A stretch of 53,965 bases of DNA from Allomyces macrogynus ATCC 38327 (lineage: Eukaryota > Blastocladiomycota > Blastocladiomycetes > Blastocladiales > Blastocladiaceae): NCBI GenBank assembly GCA_000151295.1, contig GG745331.1, positions 1,934,621-1,988,585 on the forward strand, read 5' to 3'. Each line of letters begins with the position of its first letter. Position 1 is the first letter of the stretch. The notes beneath the pieces are model-generated. The model was given only the letters and a program-made list of their open reading frames with translations, was not told where the DNA came from and did no database searches. Shown here in pieces: positions 1-11,100 of this stretch. The position numbers and the translations under genes were made by a program.

Positions 1-474
1 ACACATGTGGATAAAGTGGGGCCCCCGTTCGGGTGGGGCCCGCCGGCGCCGCGGGCGCAGGCGGCGGTGGGGGGCGGCGGCGTCGCGCTCACACCACCCG
101 CCACCGGCGGCCGCGTTCTTGAGGAACGATCCGTCGAGCACTTGCCGGAGCTTGTCGGCAAACTCGGCTGCCTCCTTGGCGTCGACAAAGTTGAACCCGA
201 ACGCAACGCGCGCATTCTTGTCCATGTACTGGTGGAACGTGGGCGACAGGTTCGAGTAGGTGACTTGGCCCGCAGCGAGCGCCGCGCCAGTGCCGTTGAT
301 GGGCGTGTTGAGCAGGCACTGGCGGTCGGGCGTGAAGGCAATGAACCGGAACGACGACGCTTGCGCGTGGTAGTAGACGTCGACGTAGACGGTGCTTGGG
401 GCCAGCGGCGCCCATTGCCCGTTGTCGGCGCGGAGCAGCTGCGCGCGTGCGCGCGCGACGCTCGTCTCGGCCAT
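1..474 (-). CDS. EVH1/WH1-domain protein, Ena/VASP-like (5' part, truncated by window edge)
   Basis: Reading on the minus strand from an ATG at 474 gives MAETSVARARAQLL followed by a complete EVH1 fold. Visible hallmarks are an aromatic VYVDVYYHA strand, SSFRFIAF, and the signature FHQYMDKNARVAFGFNF with EAAEFADKLRQVL as the closing helix. In Ena/VASP and relatives this N-terminal domain binds FPPPP-type proline motifs and targets actin regulators to membranes. After about residue 120 the frame turns Ala/Gly/Arg-rich. A GTGTGAGCG donor-like site near 95 suggests an intron begins there; another frame past this point is proline-rich, as expected downstream of EVH1. The rest lies outside the window. 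EVH1 is a confident call; whether the protein is Ena/VASP, WASP or Homer-like cannot be decided from this domain alone. Confidence 0.75.
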   Translation of the reverse strand, partial: MAETSVARARAQLLRADNGQWAPLAPSTVYVDVYYHAQASSFRFIAFTPDRQCLLNTPINGTGAALAAGQVTYSNLSPTFHQYMDKNARVAFGFNFVDAKEAAEFADKLRQVLDGSFLKNAAAGGGWCERDAAAPHRRLRPRRRRAPPERGPHFIHMC

Positions 475-2221
475 GGTCGATGCGGGGACGCGTAGGCGTG
501 GCCGATCTGTTGGATGGAGGAAAGCAGGTGCCAGGTCAGCTCGTGTCGGTTTGTCCACGAACGCGCCAGTGCCTGCTCAGACAACACGAAGCGCACGGTA
601 GTCGGGATCCTGTCCTTGATCCGAGCTTGTGTTATTGGCTCGTTACGCGGCAAATGGACGCAAAACTGCCGGCTGGCGCGCGTGCGGGCGAGTCGGAGTC
701 GCGGCCGTTGGAAGGTGCTCGCCGTTGGCAGAGAGCGGCCGGTATCGGTGCGTGAAGCGTTGGCGATTGCAATGCAAGAAGTTGCGGGTCCATCCCCGCG
801 CCGGAGCGAGGGCAGCAGCGGAGGCCGAGAGAGCACGTCGGGCTAGGAGCAGGAAACGGGGGCTAACTCGCCTTGTTCAGTTCAAAGTACAACGCGTCTC
901 ACACACTGATCACGCCGTGTCTCCCATCGAGCGGCCAAGCTTGTTGACGGCCAGAAGCGGTCCGCGCCGTGGTCGGTCGCGAGACTATCGATGGCCGTGA
1001 TGGACGACGACCGATGACCGGACGACTCACAGGCGCGCCCATGTCACTTGGGTTGAGCGGTGGACAAAGTAATGGACTGGATGGACGTGGTCCGCAATTT
1101 TGATGGCAAAGTGACCTTTGTGCCAATCGTGAGCATCAAAAACCTGCGGCGGCTCCCAACTCGGCAGGCGCACGGACTTGTTCGGCGGTTAAGCATGAGC
1201 AAACGCTGTGGGAGGAGACGAAACGGAGGCCGACATGGTTGTCGCCTGTTCATGAGAGTCAGAACATTGTGGGCTTGACGTTGCAGCTGCTGCATCGCCT
1301 TGATGAACACTTGCAGCGGTTGCCTTTTTGGTCCATTTGCGGCGGCGTCGGTGCATCGTTAGTTTGCAGCGGGACAGGTTGTGATACCGTATTGACGACT
1401 GCAGGTGGAGAGAAAGAGCGCAAGAGGGGTCTGCAGGGATAATGCATGGTGAGCAAGCCCAGTCAAATTTTCTCCACCCTTGTCCACCTGGTGTGAACCA
1501 ATGGGGAGGCGATTGAAAAATCCATGTCCAAGGTGCGTATTCACATTTGTCACTTGAAAGTGGCACAGAGTCAATTTCCAAGTTGCAGGTAGCAGAGTTT
1601 TGTGCATCAAGCATAAGTCACAAGTGCTCCATGTATGCAACCAATGAGACATCTATTCTCTCAATTGAAGCAACCATCACATTTCGTGAGACCAGTGGCT
1701 CAATATTTAATGGCACGCGGCCCTCGTTCGTCCTCAGGTAATTTCAAGGAAAGGAACGCGTGGAGAGAACAAAAAGTGGTCAGTTGCAGGTGCTCATCAA
1801 ATGCATTGTCCTGCACATTGGCAGACCCAACTGCATTGAAGGAGAACTGGCTGGTTTGTAGAACAAATGAGAACTGAGCTGCCGCGGCAATAGATTAAAA
1901 TGCACAATCCAGGCCTTACAGCGTCACAACAATCCAAAAGAAACGTCTCAAATCGCAACTGGAGTCTGCATGAGTGTGCAAACTTTGGAGGACCTCTCAA
2001 CAGATCCCAGCAACACCCAAGTAATCCTATTTCACCAGAAAGCTCCTGCATATGAAATTTCCAGCCTCGTCAAGGCTGACATCGACCATTTGGATGACCA
2101 ACAATCTCAGTGGTCATGACCAAGTGCTGCAGCATCCTCCTTTTCTTGCTGCCATTGTGACCACGCCAACCACACTCCCGTGGGCTGCAACCGCCCAAGT
2201 CTACGTCTATCCGCGACAACT
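475..2221. other. Gene-poor, AT-richer intergenic stretch
   Basis: No convincing gene. From about 1000 the base composition is clearly less GC-rich than the coding regions around it. Short reading frames here have no recognisable domain. One of them (1060-1278, plus) contains VMDWMDVVRNF, which resembles the ALQWMDVV segment of the Sel1 relic downstream, so it may be an older decayed copy. Confidence 0.5.
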
Positions 2222-2614
2222 ATGCCTGGCAAGGATTTGGCACCAGGCGTCAATGTGCGCCGTCTGTCAGTGGCCAATCTTGATGGTGTGCTGCTGCTTG
2301 CACCTGCAACCACCAAATCAGCAGCATGTGGCATGAGCAAGAACGGGCATGAGGCTGTGCGCTGGTACACGCGTGCAGCTGAGCTCGGCGACCTTTGCGC
2401 GTGTCTGTTCATGGTATTGTGTGCCAAGCACTGGTACAGCATCCCATGCAACCTCAACAAGGCCCTCCAGTGGATGGATGTGGTGATCCCAATTGGTCCT
2501 GGTGATGATGATGAGGTTCCCATCTTGTTTTTCTTGGCCAAAATGTGGAACAATGCCGTCGTAATGTTCGCCACCCTGGTTTCTTTGGAGCGGATGCGAG
2601 CTGAGGGCAGCTGA
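2222..2614 (+). pseudogene. Sel1-like repeat fragment, probable relic
   Basis: A 130-codon open frame whose middle matches the Sel1-like (TPR-related) repeat pattern: EAVRWYTRAAELGD, then a second-repeat helix NLNKALQWMDVV. Sel1 repeats normally come in arrays and mediate protein-protein contacts. Here only about one and a half degenerate units remain, with no signal peptide or partner domain. The base composition differs from neighbouring genes. The first in-frame ATG is at 2222. It could also be one exon of a larger gene, since a 49-codon frame at 1970-2119 lies just upstream in another phase, but I could not join them by convincing splice sites. Function unknown. Confidence 0.35.
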
Positions 2615-3130
2615 CACTGGCCAATATGGGCTCATCCATACCCATGCTCCCATCTCACACAACTCTGTCACGTGTGATGGCTGTTGCTCTTTTATCCACC
2701 TCATCTGCATTTCATTGCTTGCGGTCATGATTTGGGATTCATTTCTGTTGCTCTCTCGCATCTCACCACATGCCCCATTAAGGTCGTTTCCCCTTGATGC
2801 TATGCAAGTCAGCACCACAGCAACCTGCCATGTTGAGAACCCAAGGTTGCACCTCAGCTGGTCAGTTGCAACTGTCGAAGGATAGATGAACAGAAATAGA
2901 GCCAGACTCTTCAAACAGGGGCTCTCTGACAATGCACGCCAAGGCGAGATGTTCACACAGTGGCATCCTGGCGTACAAGATGGGGTGCGCGTGACAAGAC
3001 GCATCTGCGTTTTGGTGTCTGAAATGTGGAAGGTCTAGGCACTCTGTTGTGGCGATATCCCTGCGCGCGGAATCCCGACACTCCATACTATACCAATCTC
3101 ATGCTGAACAACCGCTCCACCCCCTTGTAT
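2615..3130. other. Intergenic, nothing recognised
   Basis: About 500 bases between the Sel1 relic and the 3' end of the minus-strand DUF2358-like gene. The composition is AT-richer than the genes. I see no conserved domain in any frame. Confidence 0.5.
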
Positions 3131-4268
3131 CTAATCCTCCCGATCCACCGCGCCACCCGGCCCTTTCCCCACCCTCCGGCGCGCCTCCAGCCCTGGCGTC
3201 GGCGGCACCACCGCCCTTGCCGGTGCGCGCACCTGCCACCCAGCGCGCCACTCATCCACGGTCATCCCGCGCTGCATCCGCCACCAATCTGGTACGCGCC
3301 ACAAAGTCGGTTTCGGCACGAGCGTCTCGATCCAATGCGCGTGAATCTTACCGTGCCGATCAAACGTGTACACGCACCGGCCCTCGTATACGCGCAGCAC
3401 ACGTTCGAGTGCGGCCGTCGACCCGCCACCCGTCGCCAAGACCACACCCCACCACCGCCACCGCGGGACGCCCGTGAACAAAAACGACACGCGCAGCGCC
3501 CCATCATCCGGGTCCGGGTCACTCGGCTCGGATTCGGACTCGGGGGTGACGGATCGCGCGGCCTTGTTCTGCTGCACGCTGGTCAGGACCAAGTGCGGGT
3601 CGACGAACCAGATGCGCAGCGCGCAGCGAAAAATGCGCGCGCCGAGAAGGTATTGCGTGCGCCCGCGCACTGTGCTGTGCCTGTGTGCGGGTCGTAGAAT
3701 CGCATCGAGGGTGCATAAATGGTCGTGTCGTGTAAAACCACTCCCAGTAGGTCTCGAGTTCTTGCGTGAGCGTCCACGTACAGCGGCCCATGTTCAAGTC
3801 CCGGTCGCGACGCTGGGGCGCGCGACGCGCGGTGTCACTGTTCGGGTCGTCCGGGTCCGGGTCGCTGCTGTACAAGAGCGTGGTGGTGGACGTGCGTGAT
3901 AGTGCGAGGTGCGAGAGGGAGGGTGGTTGGTGGTTGGGACTTCGTGCGTCGGAAAAGATTGCGGGGGGCTCGGCACCATCGTCTCGCGTGGCCAATTGCG
4001 AGTCGTCGACGGCAGAAACATGAACAGCTTGCGGATCAGCGTGGGTACTTGGACCCGCAGACGACGCGACACACCATGGCAGCGGAATAGGACTCGGGCG
4101 CCGAGATTCGACGTGCAGGTCGCGACATGGTGGTGCTGAAGGCAGGACACGGGTCCAAAACGACGGTGCTGCACGACGCGGCAATTGAGCGGCGGCGGCG
4201 CGCCGCAGGCAGCACGTTGCAGCAGGTCGCGCGAGCGCGGCGAGCGAGCTGGCCGCGAGATGGAACAT
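3131..4268 (-). CDS. C6orf136/DUF2358-like mitochondrial protein, two frame breaks
   Basis: The start at 4268 (MFHLAASSLAALARP) gives an Arg/Ala-rich amphipathic N-terminus typical of a mitochondrial presequence. The conserved core is recognisable against human C6orf136 (DUF2358, NTF2-like fold): TIYAPSMRFYDPHTG, RGRTQYLLGARIFRCAL, LFTGVPRWRWWGV, VYTFDRHGKIHAHWIE. Molecular function of the family is unknown. The core is spread over three frames: frame 1 to about 3735, frame 2 to about 3671, then frame 3 to the stop at 3131. Each change fits one missing base (near 3731-3735 and 3670-3671). Adding the two back would give 380 codons including the stop, a coherent length. No splice pair explains the shifts without deleting conserved residues. 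Either assembly errors or a recently broken gene. Confidence 0.6.
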
Positions 4269-4732
4269 CGTGGTCGAGGATGGCAGAGAAATCATTGAGC
4301 TCCGAAGTGGTTCAAATCGGACACGATCGGCAACTTCGCACGTGCTCCACCACCATCAAGTTTGCAAGCTCAAGCTGACAGAATGTCGCTTTGAAAGGTC
4401 GGAGCGATCTGTCACCACGTCCTCGTCGAGCAGGTCAAGCAAAAATGGAGGAATGGGGGCAAAATGGCACGTTCTGTTCACAGATGAAGAGACGAAGGTC
4501 GTGCGAAGGCCGACAGCGCGCGTCGGGCCAGAGCAAAAGCAAGACGAAACGAAAATGGACAATAAACGACAGCAACAAAAACAAGGCACGCCGAGGCAGG
4601 GTGAAGCAAAAGAAAACCATAGAGGCTCGGCACACAAGTCCAGGTCATGGCCGTGAGCAAACGAGACGGGAACAATGAACAATGAAGCTTTGGTACAAAA
4701 ACGCCATCCACGCGCGAACGCGAGGTGCCGCC
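4269..4732. promoter_or_regulatory. Intergenic: 5' flank of the DUF2358-like gene and 3' flank of the GPI protein gene
   Basis: About 460 bases without a supported gene. It should hold the promoter of the minus-strand mitochondrial gene and the 3' UTR of the upstream minus-strand GPI-protein gene. There is an A-rich tract near 4550-4620. No TATA box or other site stands out. Confidence 0.35.
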
Positions 4733-5387
4733 TTACATGACGATAAAGGCTGCGCCGAGCGCCGCGGGCACCATCACCGCGACAAACGCCGACCCGGCCA
4801 GGTGCATGGCGCCGTTATCGCCAAACACGGACCGGTTGATGATCGACTCGGTCGACTGCGGAGGCGGCGACGTGAACGGGTCAGGGATCACGACGGTCGG
4901 CGTCGACGACGACGAAGGGGACGTGGAGTTGCCGTTCGACGTGTTGTTGCCGTTGGTCGTAGAGTTGCCGTTGGAGGTCGAGTTGCTGCTCTTGCTGTCG
5001 GAGTTCTTCGAGTCGGTGTTTTTGCTGTCAGAGCTCTTGGTGTCGGTGTTCTTCGAGTCGGTGTTCTTGCTGTCGGTGTTCTTGCTGTCCGAGTTGCTGC
5101 TGCTGCCGGTCGAGGCGGGTGCCGAGGACTTGGCCGTGGCAGTGCCCGTGTTGGCGGGCGCGTCGGCGGCCTAGTGGAGGACATGCGGGATCGTTTCAGC
5201 GTCAGCCGTTTGAAAGCACCACCTCGTTGCGGGTGCATGCGAGCGCCATCTCGTGGTGCAGAGAACGCCTGGCACGGAACAATGGGATCTGGCTCCGTAC
5301 CAGCGTCGCGGGAGCGGAAATGGCCAAGAGGGCAATGGCCACGACGGCGAGCCATACGGCCAGGGTCAGGAGCGGCGAGCGGGCCAT
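4733..5387 (-). CDS. Small GPI-anchored Ser/Asn-rich cell-surface protein
   Basis: Two exons, 5301-5387 and 4733-5170, separated by a 130-nt intron (donor GTACGG, acceptor CCACTAG, phase 0), encode 174 residues. Residues 1-29 (MARSPLLTLAVWLAVVAIAL...) form a textbook signal peptide that ends almost exactly at the intron. The mature part is very low complexity: about seven SKNTD-type pentads, then T/SNGN repeats and a Ser/Thr/Pro stretch, all likely glycosylated. The C-terminus GDNGAMHLAGSAFVAVMV... with a final hydrophobic tail is a typical GPI-attachment signal. Inferred role: wall or plasma-membrane mannoprotein of unknown specific function. The intron location and both termini agree well with one another; no family was recognised. 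Confidence 0.7.
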
Positions 5388-6735
5388 TTCTTCGATGACT
5401 AACGATGGCACAGGACTGGCAGAGGTCAGTTGCTGTGGCCGCGATACGCGATGGGGGAGGGTCCATTGTCCGCGCATTACAAGCCGGCCGATGAGCAGCC
5501 AAGGGCACAATGCAAGCGGTGGACAGTATTGCCCGGCAACAGAGTGTGCAACTGACCTGGGTGCAGAGCGCGGGGTGCGGTTGCAATCGCCTGGCCGCGT
5601 CGGTGCGGGCAGGGGTGGTGTTCGGAGCGGCAAGCGACACGGTCCAACGTGGAGTTGCAACAAAGACGAGGCGAGCGCGGGTCCTCGGTCGATTGCAGCT
5701 AGTTGTGAAAGGGGTGTTGCAGCCTTGTCGTCGTCGTCGTCGTCGTTGACGTCGCCGTGACGCGGTGGGTGGAGGTTGCAGCTGGCGGTGGTGGTCAACG
5801 AAGTCGCTGCCTTTGGTTTGGCGCGCAGCTTGCAGCAAAGACAACCGGCGGTGGCGCGGCGCAGCTGCGGTGGGAGGGCGGCCTGTTGGTGGTGGTTCTG
5901 GCAGGCCGCCGCGCCGCTGCGCAGCGCTTCACGTCAGGATGGTTGTGGCAGATTCATCTCGTGGGGCTTGCAGCCCGCCTGCAACTGCCTGGCCGCTCGC
6001 GAATCCGCGCGTCATGCTCGTCCCTGAACCGCTGCCTTCGTCCTCATCGTCGTGACGGCCACGAGCAACGTCCACGCCGCGCTCCCGACACGACACGACG
6101 CGACGCAACTTGGCGCACACGGTCAGCAGCAGCCACGGCACTTCTCAAAGGGTCGGCCGCACGACGGGACTTGATATCGAGCAAGAACCGTGGGATTGGG
6201 AACGTGCAACGGCACTTGCTCGTTTTGGACCAGGCGCTCACGCCGGCCACCTTCCCACCAAACGATGGTGGCCCGGCACAAGTTCGCAGTCACGCGCCCC
6301 GGCTTCCACGGCGTCCAAACGCACGCGCGCGCCCGACAGCGGCACACGGCACGTCGGCCGTTGAGCGTCGCCCGCCCGTGCTTTGAGTTGGCTGCCCCTC
6401 TTGTCGGCACGACCACCCGCTCTCCGCTCGCTTCTCCTCTCGCCGAGCCTGCCGTCCATCCCGTTTGCGACGAGCACGCCGCTCCTGCACGCCGCTCCTG
6501 CACGCCCACGCCCATTTCATTCGCGTCTCTCGTCTTGTCCTGCCAAGCCGTCGCGTTGGACCGGTCGCTCGCTCGTTCACGCGGGATCCTCCCTGCTTGC
6601 TTGCCCGACGTTGGCCCTTCTTCATCGAGCCTTGGTGCCTTCAAGTCGACCTGTGAGATCCTCCTGCACGACGAGCACTTGAAGTGACGCTCCTCAACGC
6701 CAACAACGATCGAGCCCCAAGCCGTCGAAACGACC
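5388..6735. promoter_or_regulatory. Long divergent intergenic region with GTC microsatellite
   Basis: About 1.35 kb between the divergently transcribed GPI-protein gene and the large plus-strand gene at 6736. Open frames here are long only because of high GC; none shows a domain. A short GTC/CGT microsatellite sits near 5728-5747. The 3' end, rich in C and CAACAACG, looks like a 5' leader for the gene at 6736. No TATA box was found. Confidence 0.4.
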
Positions 6736-9700
6736 ATGATTGGCGCGCCCAACAACAGCCGTGGAGGTGTTGGAGGCAGTTGTGACAACACCGGCAGCAG
6801 CAACGGCGCCGGAGCCAGCTCGACTCCGCCCACGTCGGCCGCCGCCACCGTGCGCGCGCACCGCACGAGCACGACCACGATTCGGTCCTCGGCGTCATCG
6901 TCCTACCGCGCCGCCGCGCACCAGCAGTACCTGCAGCAGGCCACCTACCACAACGTCTACCGGCCCGTCCCGCCCAACGCGCCGCAAAAGCCGCACCCGC
7001 ACCACCAGCACCAGGCGTCGACCATCTCGGCCGCGTCGTCCAACTTCCCGTCCCCGCCCACGGGCGGTGCGCAGTACGCGACGGGTTCGGTACCCGCGCG
7101 TGTTGCAGTCCCGCCCGCATTCGCCGCGGCGGCTGCGGCCGCACGGCACGCAGCTGCGCACGGGATCGGCCCGCGGCCCGCGGCGTCGACGACGCGGTTG
7201 CGCACGGACCATCATCATCGGCACTCAGCATCGGACCCGACGGGCAGTGGCAACCACCACGGGCCCTCTGCCAGCGTAGAACCAGGCCATGGATCGTCAT
7301 CGTCGTCGAGCACGTTGCTCCCGTCCGTGTTTTTCCAAAGTGCCGCGTTCCCGGGCAACTATGCGCTCGTGCGCACGTCCGAGAGCCGGTGCGAGTTTTT
7401 GCCCGTGGTGCCGTCGGCCCCGTCCAAGGCAGTCCTGGCCGCGTCCAAACGCGCGGCTGCGCGCGCACGGCGTCGGATCACGCTCATCAAGCCGTCCAAG
7501 CACTCGCTCCGCGGTCGGCCGGCCGTGCTCATGGCCGCGGAAACCGCCGAGGAGGCCGCAGCGGCCGAGGAAGAGGCCGAGGACGAGCTGGCGAGTCTGC
7601 CGGGCGATAAGCGCGACAATGGCGGCGACGAGGGCGAGAACGACCCGCACCACGCCGACGAGCCAAGTGACGAGGAGCAGGACCTCGACGACGAGGCCGC
7701 CGCTGAACCCGAACCGGTTCCGCGGCACCCGTGGGGCAGCGAGTTTTTGCTGCTCGAGTACCGCCGCGGCGCCAAGCCCGCGCCCGTGACGCGCGAGACG
7801 GTCAAGAATGGGCTGCCCGTTTTGATTTGCGCGCGGCATGGTCTCATGGGTCTGCGCCGCGACTTGGCCGAGGCCGAAGGTCGCCCGGCGTCTTTGATTG
7901 ACGAGGAGGCCGGCAAAGCGTCGGCTGATGCCCTCGCGCCTCAGTTTATCGGGTTCAAGGATTCGGGCACGCTTTTTACGATCCAGTACCCGACGTCCAA
8001 GACGCTGTTTACCATTGAGGTTCGTACTGATCAATTTTTGCCACTTTTGCTCTTAAGTGTCGAGTCTTCTGACGCCCAGTCGGCCGTTCTCGCTCGCAGA
8101 GCGTCAGCAACCAAGGCTTTTCGCTGCGTACCGACGCGGGCCAGTACCTGTGCGTGTCAGAGCGGCACTTGTCGACGACCCTCTCGCCGACCAACAATGC
8201 GTGCACGTTCCGGTTCATTTTTGTCAAGAACCCACGCGATCCGTTTGGTCATGCTGCTGCCGGCCGTCCCATTGCCTCCTCGTCGTCACGTCCCGTCTCG
8301 ACCACCACCTCGATCGGTGTCCCTCTCACGTCGCGCCGCGCCGTGAGTATGATCGCGCCCGGCACCGGCACCTTGAACTCGGCCGCCGCCAACACGCCCA
8401 CGACCCCCGCGGGTTACTCGATGCGCACGCCCACGAGCGCCGCCGACAGTGCCGCCGGGTCGTTTGCACGCATGAGTCTCAACGGCTCCGTAGTCGTGCC
8501 GCCGCCCATGCGAAACCACGCACGGCACCATCAGACCTCGTCGTCGTACTACACGCCGCCCGCGGCCATGGCCGCTGCGGAAATGATGACGCCGCCGCGG
8601 CACAGCCAAGTCGCGCCGCCCGCCCCAGGACCGCATGCGGCCATGATGACTAACCGCGTGTCGGGCGAAATTGCCATGACGGTGACGGGACCCGTGCCGG
8701 CGCTGTCGCGCTCGATGGGTGGTGGTGGGAATGCCGCGCCGCCGATGCCGTCGGTGCCCAAGGAGTGGCTCACGGGACCCGCGGGGCCGCCGCCGCTCCC
8801 GCCGTTGCCTGGCGCGGGTGCGGCCAGTGGCAAGAATAATCTGCTGACCAAGGTTGCGTACCGCGTCGCGATTCAGGATTCCAAGTCGCGCGTGCTGATT
8901 TGCGACCCGCTCGTCAAGCCGCGGCGCATGACTAACTTGCGCGGCGGTGGCAACGACCACCAGCACCACCACCACTACGACGAGGTCGCAAGTCACCGCA
9001 GTCGCAGCAGCGGCAGTTCGCGCGGGTCGCGCAGTGACCCATACGTTTTGCGGCTTGCCAGCGTCAAGGACCACAGCGACTCGCGCATTTTGTTTTTCCA
9101 CGTGCTTGTCCTGCCCGAGGGCCATCTGGATGACACGTCGTCCGTGCGCACGCACGACAGCAACGCGTCGATTCGCGCCGATACGTCCTCGGCGGCGGCC
9201 TCGCGGCTCGACGAGCAGCTCAAGTACGCGTCGGCGCTCGACTTGCTCGATCCGGCCCCGAAGCGCGTCATGTTCCGCAGTTCTGACGGACGGTACCTGG
9301 CCGTGCGCATGCCTGCCGGGTATCACCAGTCGCGCCCGCGGCGGCCCGGGTCCGGGCCGCAAGTCCTGGCCAACCATCACCCGGGCGGGTCGATGCATAT
9401 CAAGCCCGCGAGCGTGCAGGTCTTGGGCAGTGACGACGAGGACGACGACGATACGACCGCCGCGTCAGACGACGAGCTCGAAGGGATCGGGTCGTTGGTG
9501 CTGACGTCGCGGCCGACGGCCGCAGGCGTTTGGCGGTACACGCAGTTGCCGCACTCGCCGCTGTCGTTTTCGCTCCAGTCAAATGTGTTGCGGACCTACT
9601 TGTCGGTGCATACGCCCGGACCCGTCGCTGCACTGCCCGCGAAATCGGTCCTGTCGCGCGCGTTGGCTGGGATGGGCCGGTCGGCGTCGCCCGCGAATAA

Positions 9701-10547
9701 TGCGGCGGCAGCAAGTACGACAACGCTCCAAGCGACGGCGACAGCCGTGGGTGTGCGCGAGGCATTGACCCTGTTTGTGCCGCCGACGTTGCAGCAGGCT
9801 ATTGCGCTGCAAGCTGCACGTGGGCCCCCGCGGAATGCGACGTATTTGGCCATGGCCATCACGGGAGCGTCGCTCATGGGCGCCACGGCCGGGATCGTGA
9901 ATATGGTCATCAATGCCAACCGGCCCGTGAACAACTCGGCGTCGTCTGCGGCACACGCTGACTCAGCGGCGGCCGGTGCGCATGGTGGTGGTGCCGCGGC
10001 GCCCACAGGAACTACGGTCACGAACGGAACGACCACTGCGACGAGCGCTGCGGCTGCGGACGCCGCGGCGCATCATACGGTTGCGACGACGGCGACCGTT
10101 GCCACGCCGTACGGGGCCGTTGACGCGAGCGTGCACCCGGGTGACACCGTGTCCAACGTGCACGTCGACTCGGCGCTCGACGCGGCGGCCAACCACGACG
10201 CCACGGCCTCGGCCTCGGCCTCGATCTCGGCGCCACACCCGTTCGACGGCCTCTCTGGCCCGTCGGTAAGCGACATTGCTAACTCGCACCCGCACGACCT
10301 GTGGTCGTCGCAGCCGATGCCCGGCAGTTCCAGTGCTGCCGCGCACCACGCCGACGTGGATTCCGCGGCGATGCTTCCACCGGCGCACGCCGATGTGGAC
10401 ACGGTGCATTATTACTCGGTCGCCGACTTAAACGCGGCCGGGAGCGAAATGCATTACATGGATGCACACCAGTACAACCACGATCCGAGCATGTACGACA
10501 CGATGCACCATGACCAGTATAACCCGGCGTCGTCGGTGCATTTCTGA
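6736..10547 (+). CDS. Large low-complexity protein with beta-trefoil-like blocks, unknown function
   Basis: Two exons, 6736-8019 and 8100-10547, joined over an 80-nt intron (donor GTTCGT, acceptor CTCGCAG, phase 0), encode 1243 residues. The first 210 residues are Ser/Ala/His/Pro-rich and disordered. Structured segments follow: EFLLLEYRRG, FKDSGTLFTIQYP, FSLRTDAGQYLCVSER, YRVAIQDSKSRVLICDP, VMFRSSDGRYLAVRM and LSFSLQSNVLRTYLSVH. Their repeated hydrophobic/Gly-Tyr-Leu pattern resembles fascin-like beta-trefoil strands. Acidic linkers separate the blocks. A hydrophobic stretch near the C-terminus (TYLAMAITGASLMGATAGIV) might be a membrane segment. A possible extra 3' exon follows at 10555-10688. 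I do not recognise the family; an actin-binding or carbohydrate-binding role would be speculation. Confidence 0.6.
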
Positions 10548-11100
10548 TTGCAGGATCCCGATGCGTCGGATGTCGATGCGGGGATGGAGTCGGGCCTGGA
10601 CGTGGACGACAAACCGACAGCGGAGCTGAAGCGAGACCGGCGAAAGAAGCGTGCCGGATGGAATTGCTGTCCCGGATGTCCGTTTTGACTTGGAGTCGTT
10701 TTTGCTGGTCGACCATTTGGTTTTGTCTCGTTGTGTTTTGCTATCGCTTCTGTTTTTGATTCTGCCGCTGTCGACTTGTGCCTTGTTGCAACTGCCGTGT
10801 TCTGTTTTTCCCCATTTTTCGTCGATCCACTTCCTCATCGCCCTACCGAACTTCTCAATTCATTTTTCTCGCTCTCTCCGCAAGGTAACCCCTCTCGGTA
10901 CTTGTCGTTTCCCTTTTGATTGCTTTTGCTGCTGCCTTTTCTCGTTGTCTGTACGCCCAATACCTTGGTGATAAAGGGGCCGTTCCCTTTCCAGTTCTCG
11001 AGCAATCAGTCGGCGGCTGGTCCAAGCGCCCAGCACCCAGCACCCAAAAACCAATCAACATTTTGCCTATGAAAATACCGACGCGAAACAACAAACGCGA
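10548..11100. other. Convergent 3' region, with possible extra last exon at 10555-10688
   Basis: Between the plus-strand gene ending at 10547 and the minus-strand helicase ending at 11101. TTTCTGATTGCAG at 10542-10554 looks like a branch plus 3' splice site. The following frame to a TGA at 10686-10688 is acidic, then basic (KRDRRKKRAGWNCCPGCPF). I could not find a convincing phase-0 donor to pair with it. The rest (10700-11100) is pyrimidine-rich, 3'-UTR-like sequence. Confidence 0.35.

Noticed and set aside
3675..3736. A 60-nt GT...AG segment in the DUF2358-like gene that would splice into the downstream frame
   Set aside because: Removing it deletes the conserved TIYAPSMRFYDP segment that aligns with human C6orf136, so one-base breaks are the better explanation.
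4308..4325. GGTTCAAATCG resembles a tRNA B box
   Set aside because: The flanking bases do not form a T stem, and no A box or cloverleaf can be built around it.
5728..5747. GTC/CGT run as a possible coding poly-Asp tract on the minus strand
   Set aside because: It is isolated in a non-conserved region between divergent genes; treated as a microsatellite.
8286..9398. 370-residue minus-strand frame within the beta-trefoil-like gene
   Set aside because: Arg/His/Gly-rich product of high-GC antisense; no domain.
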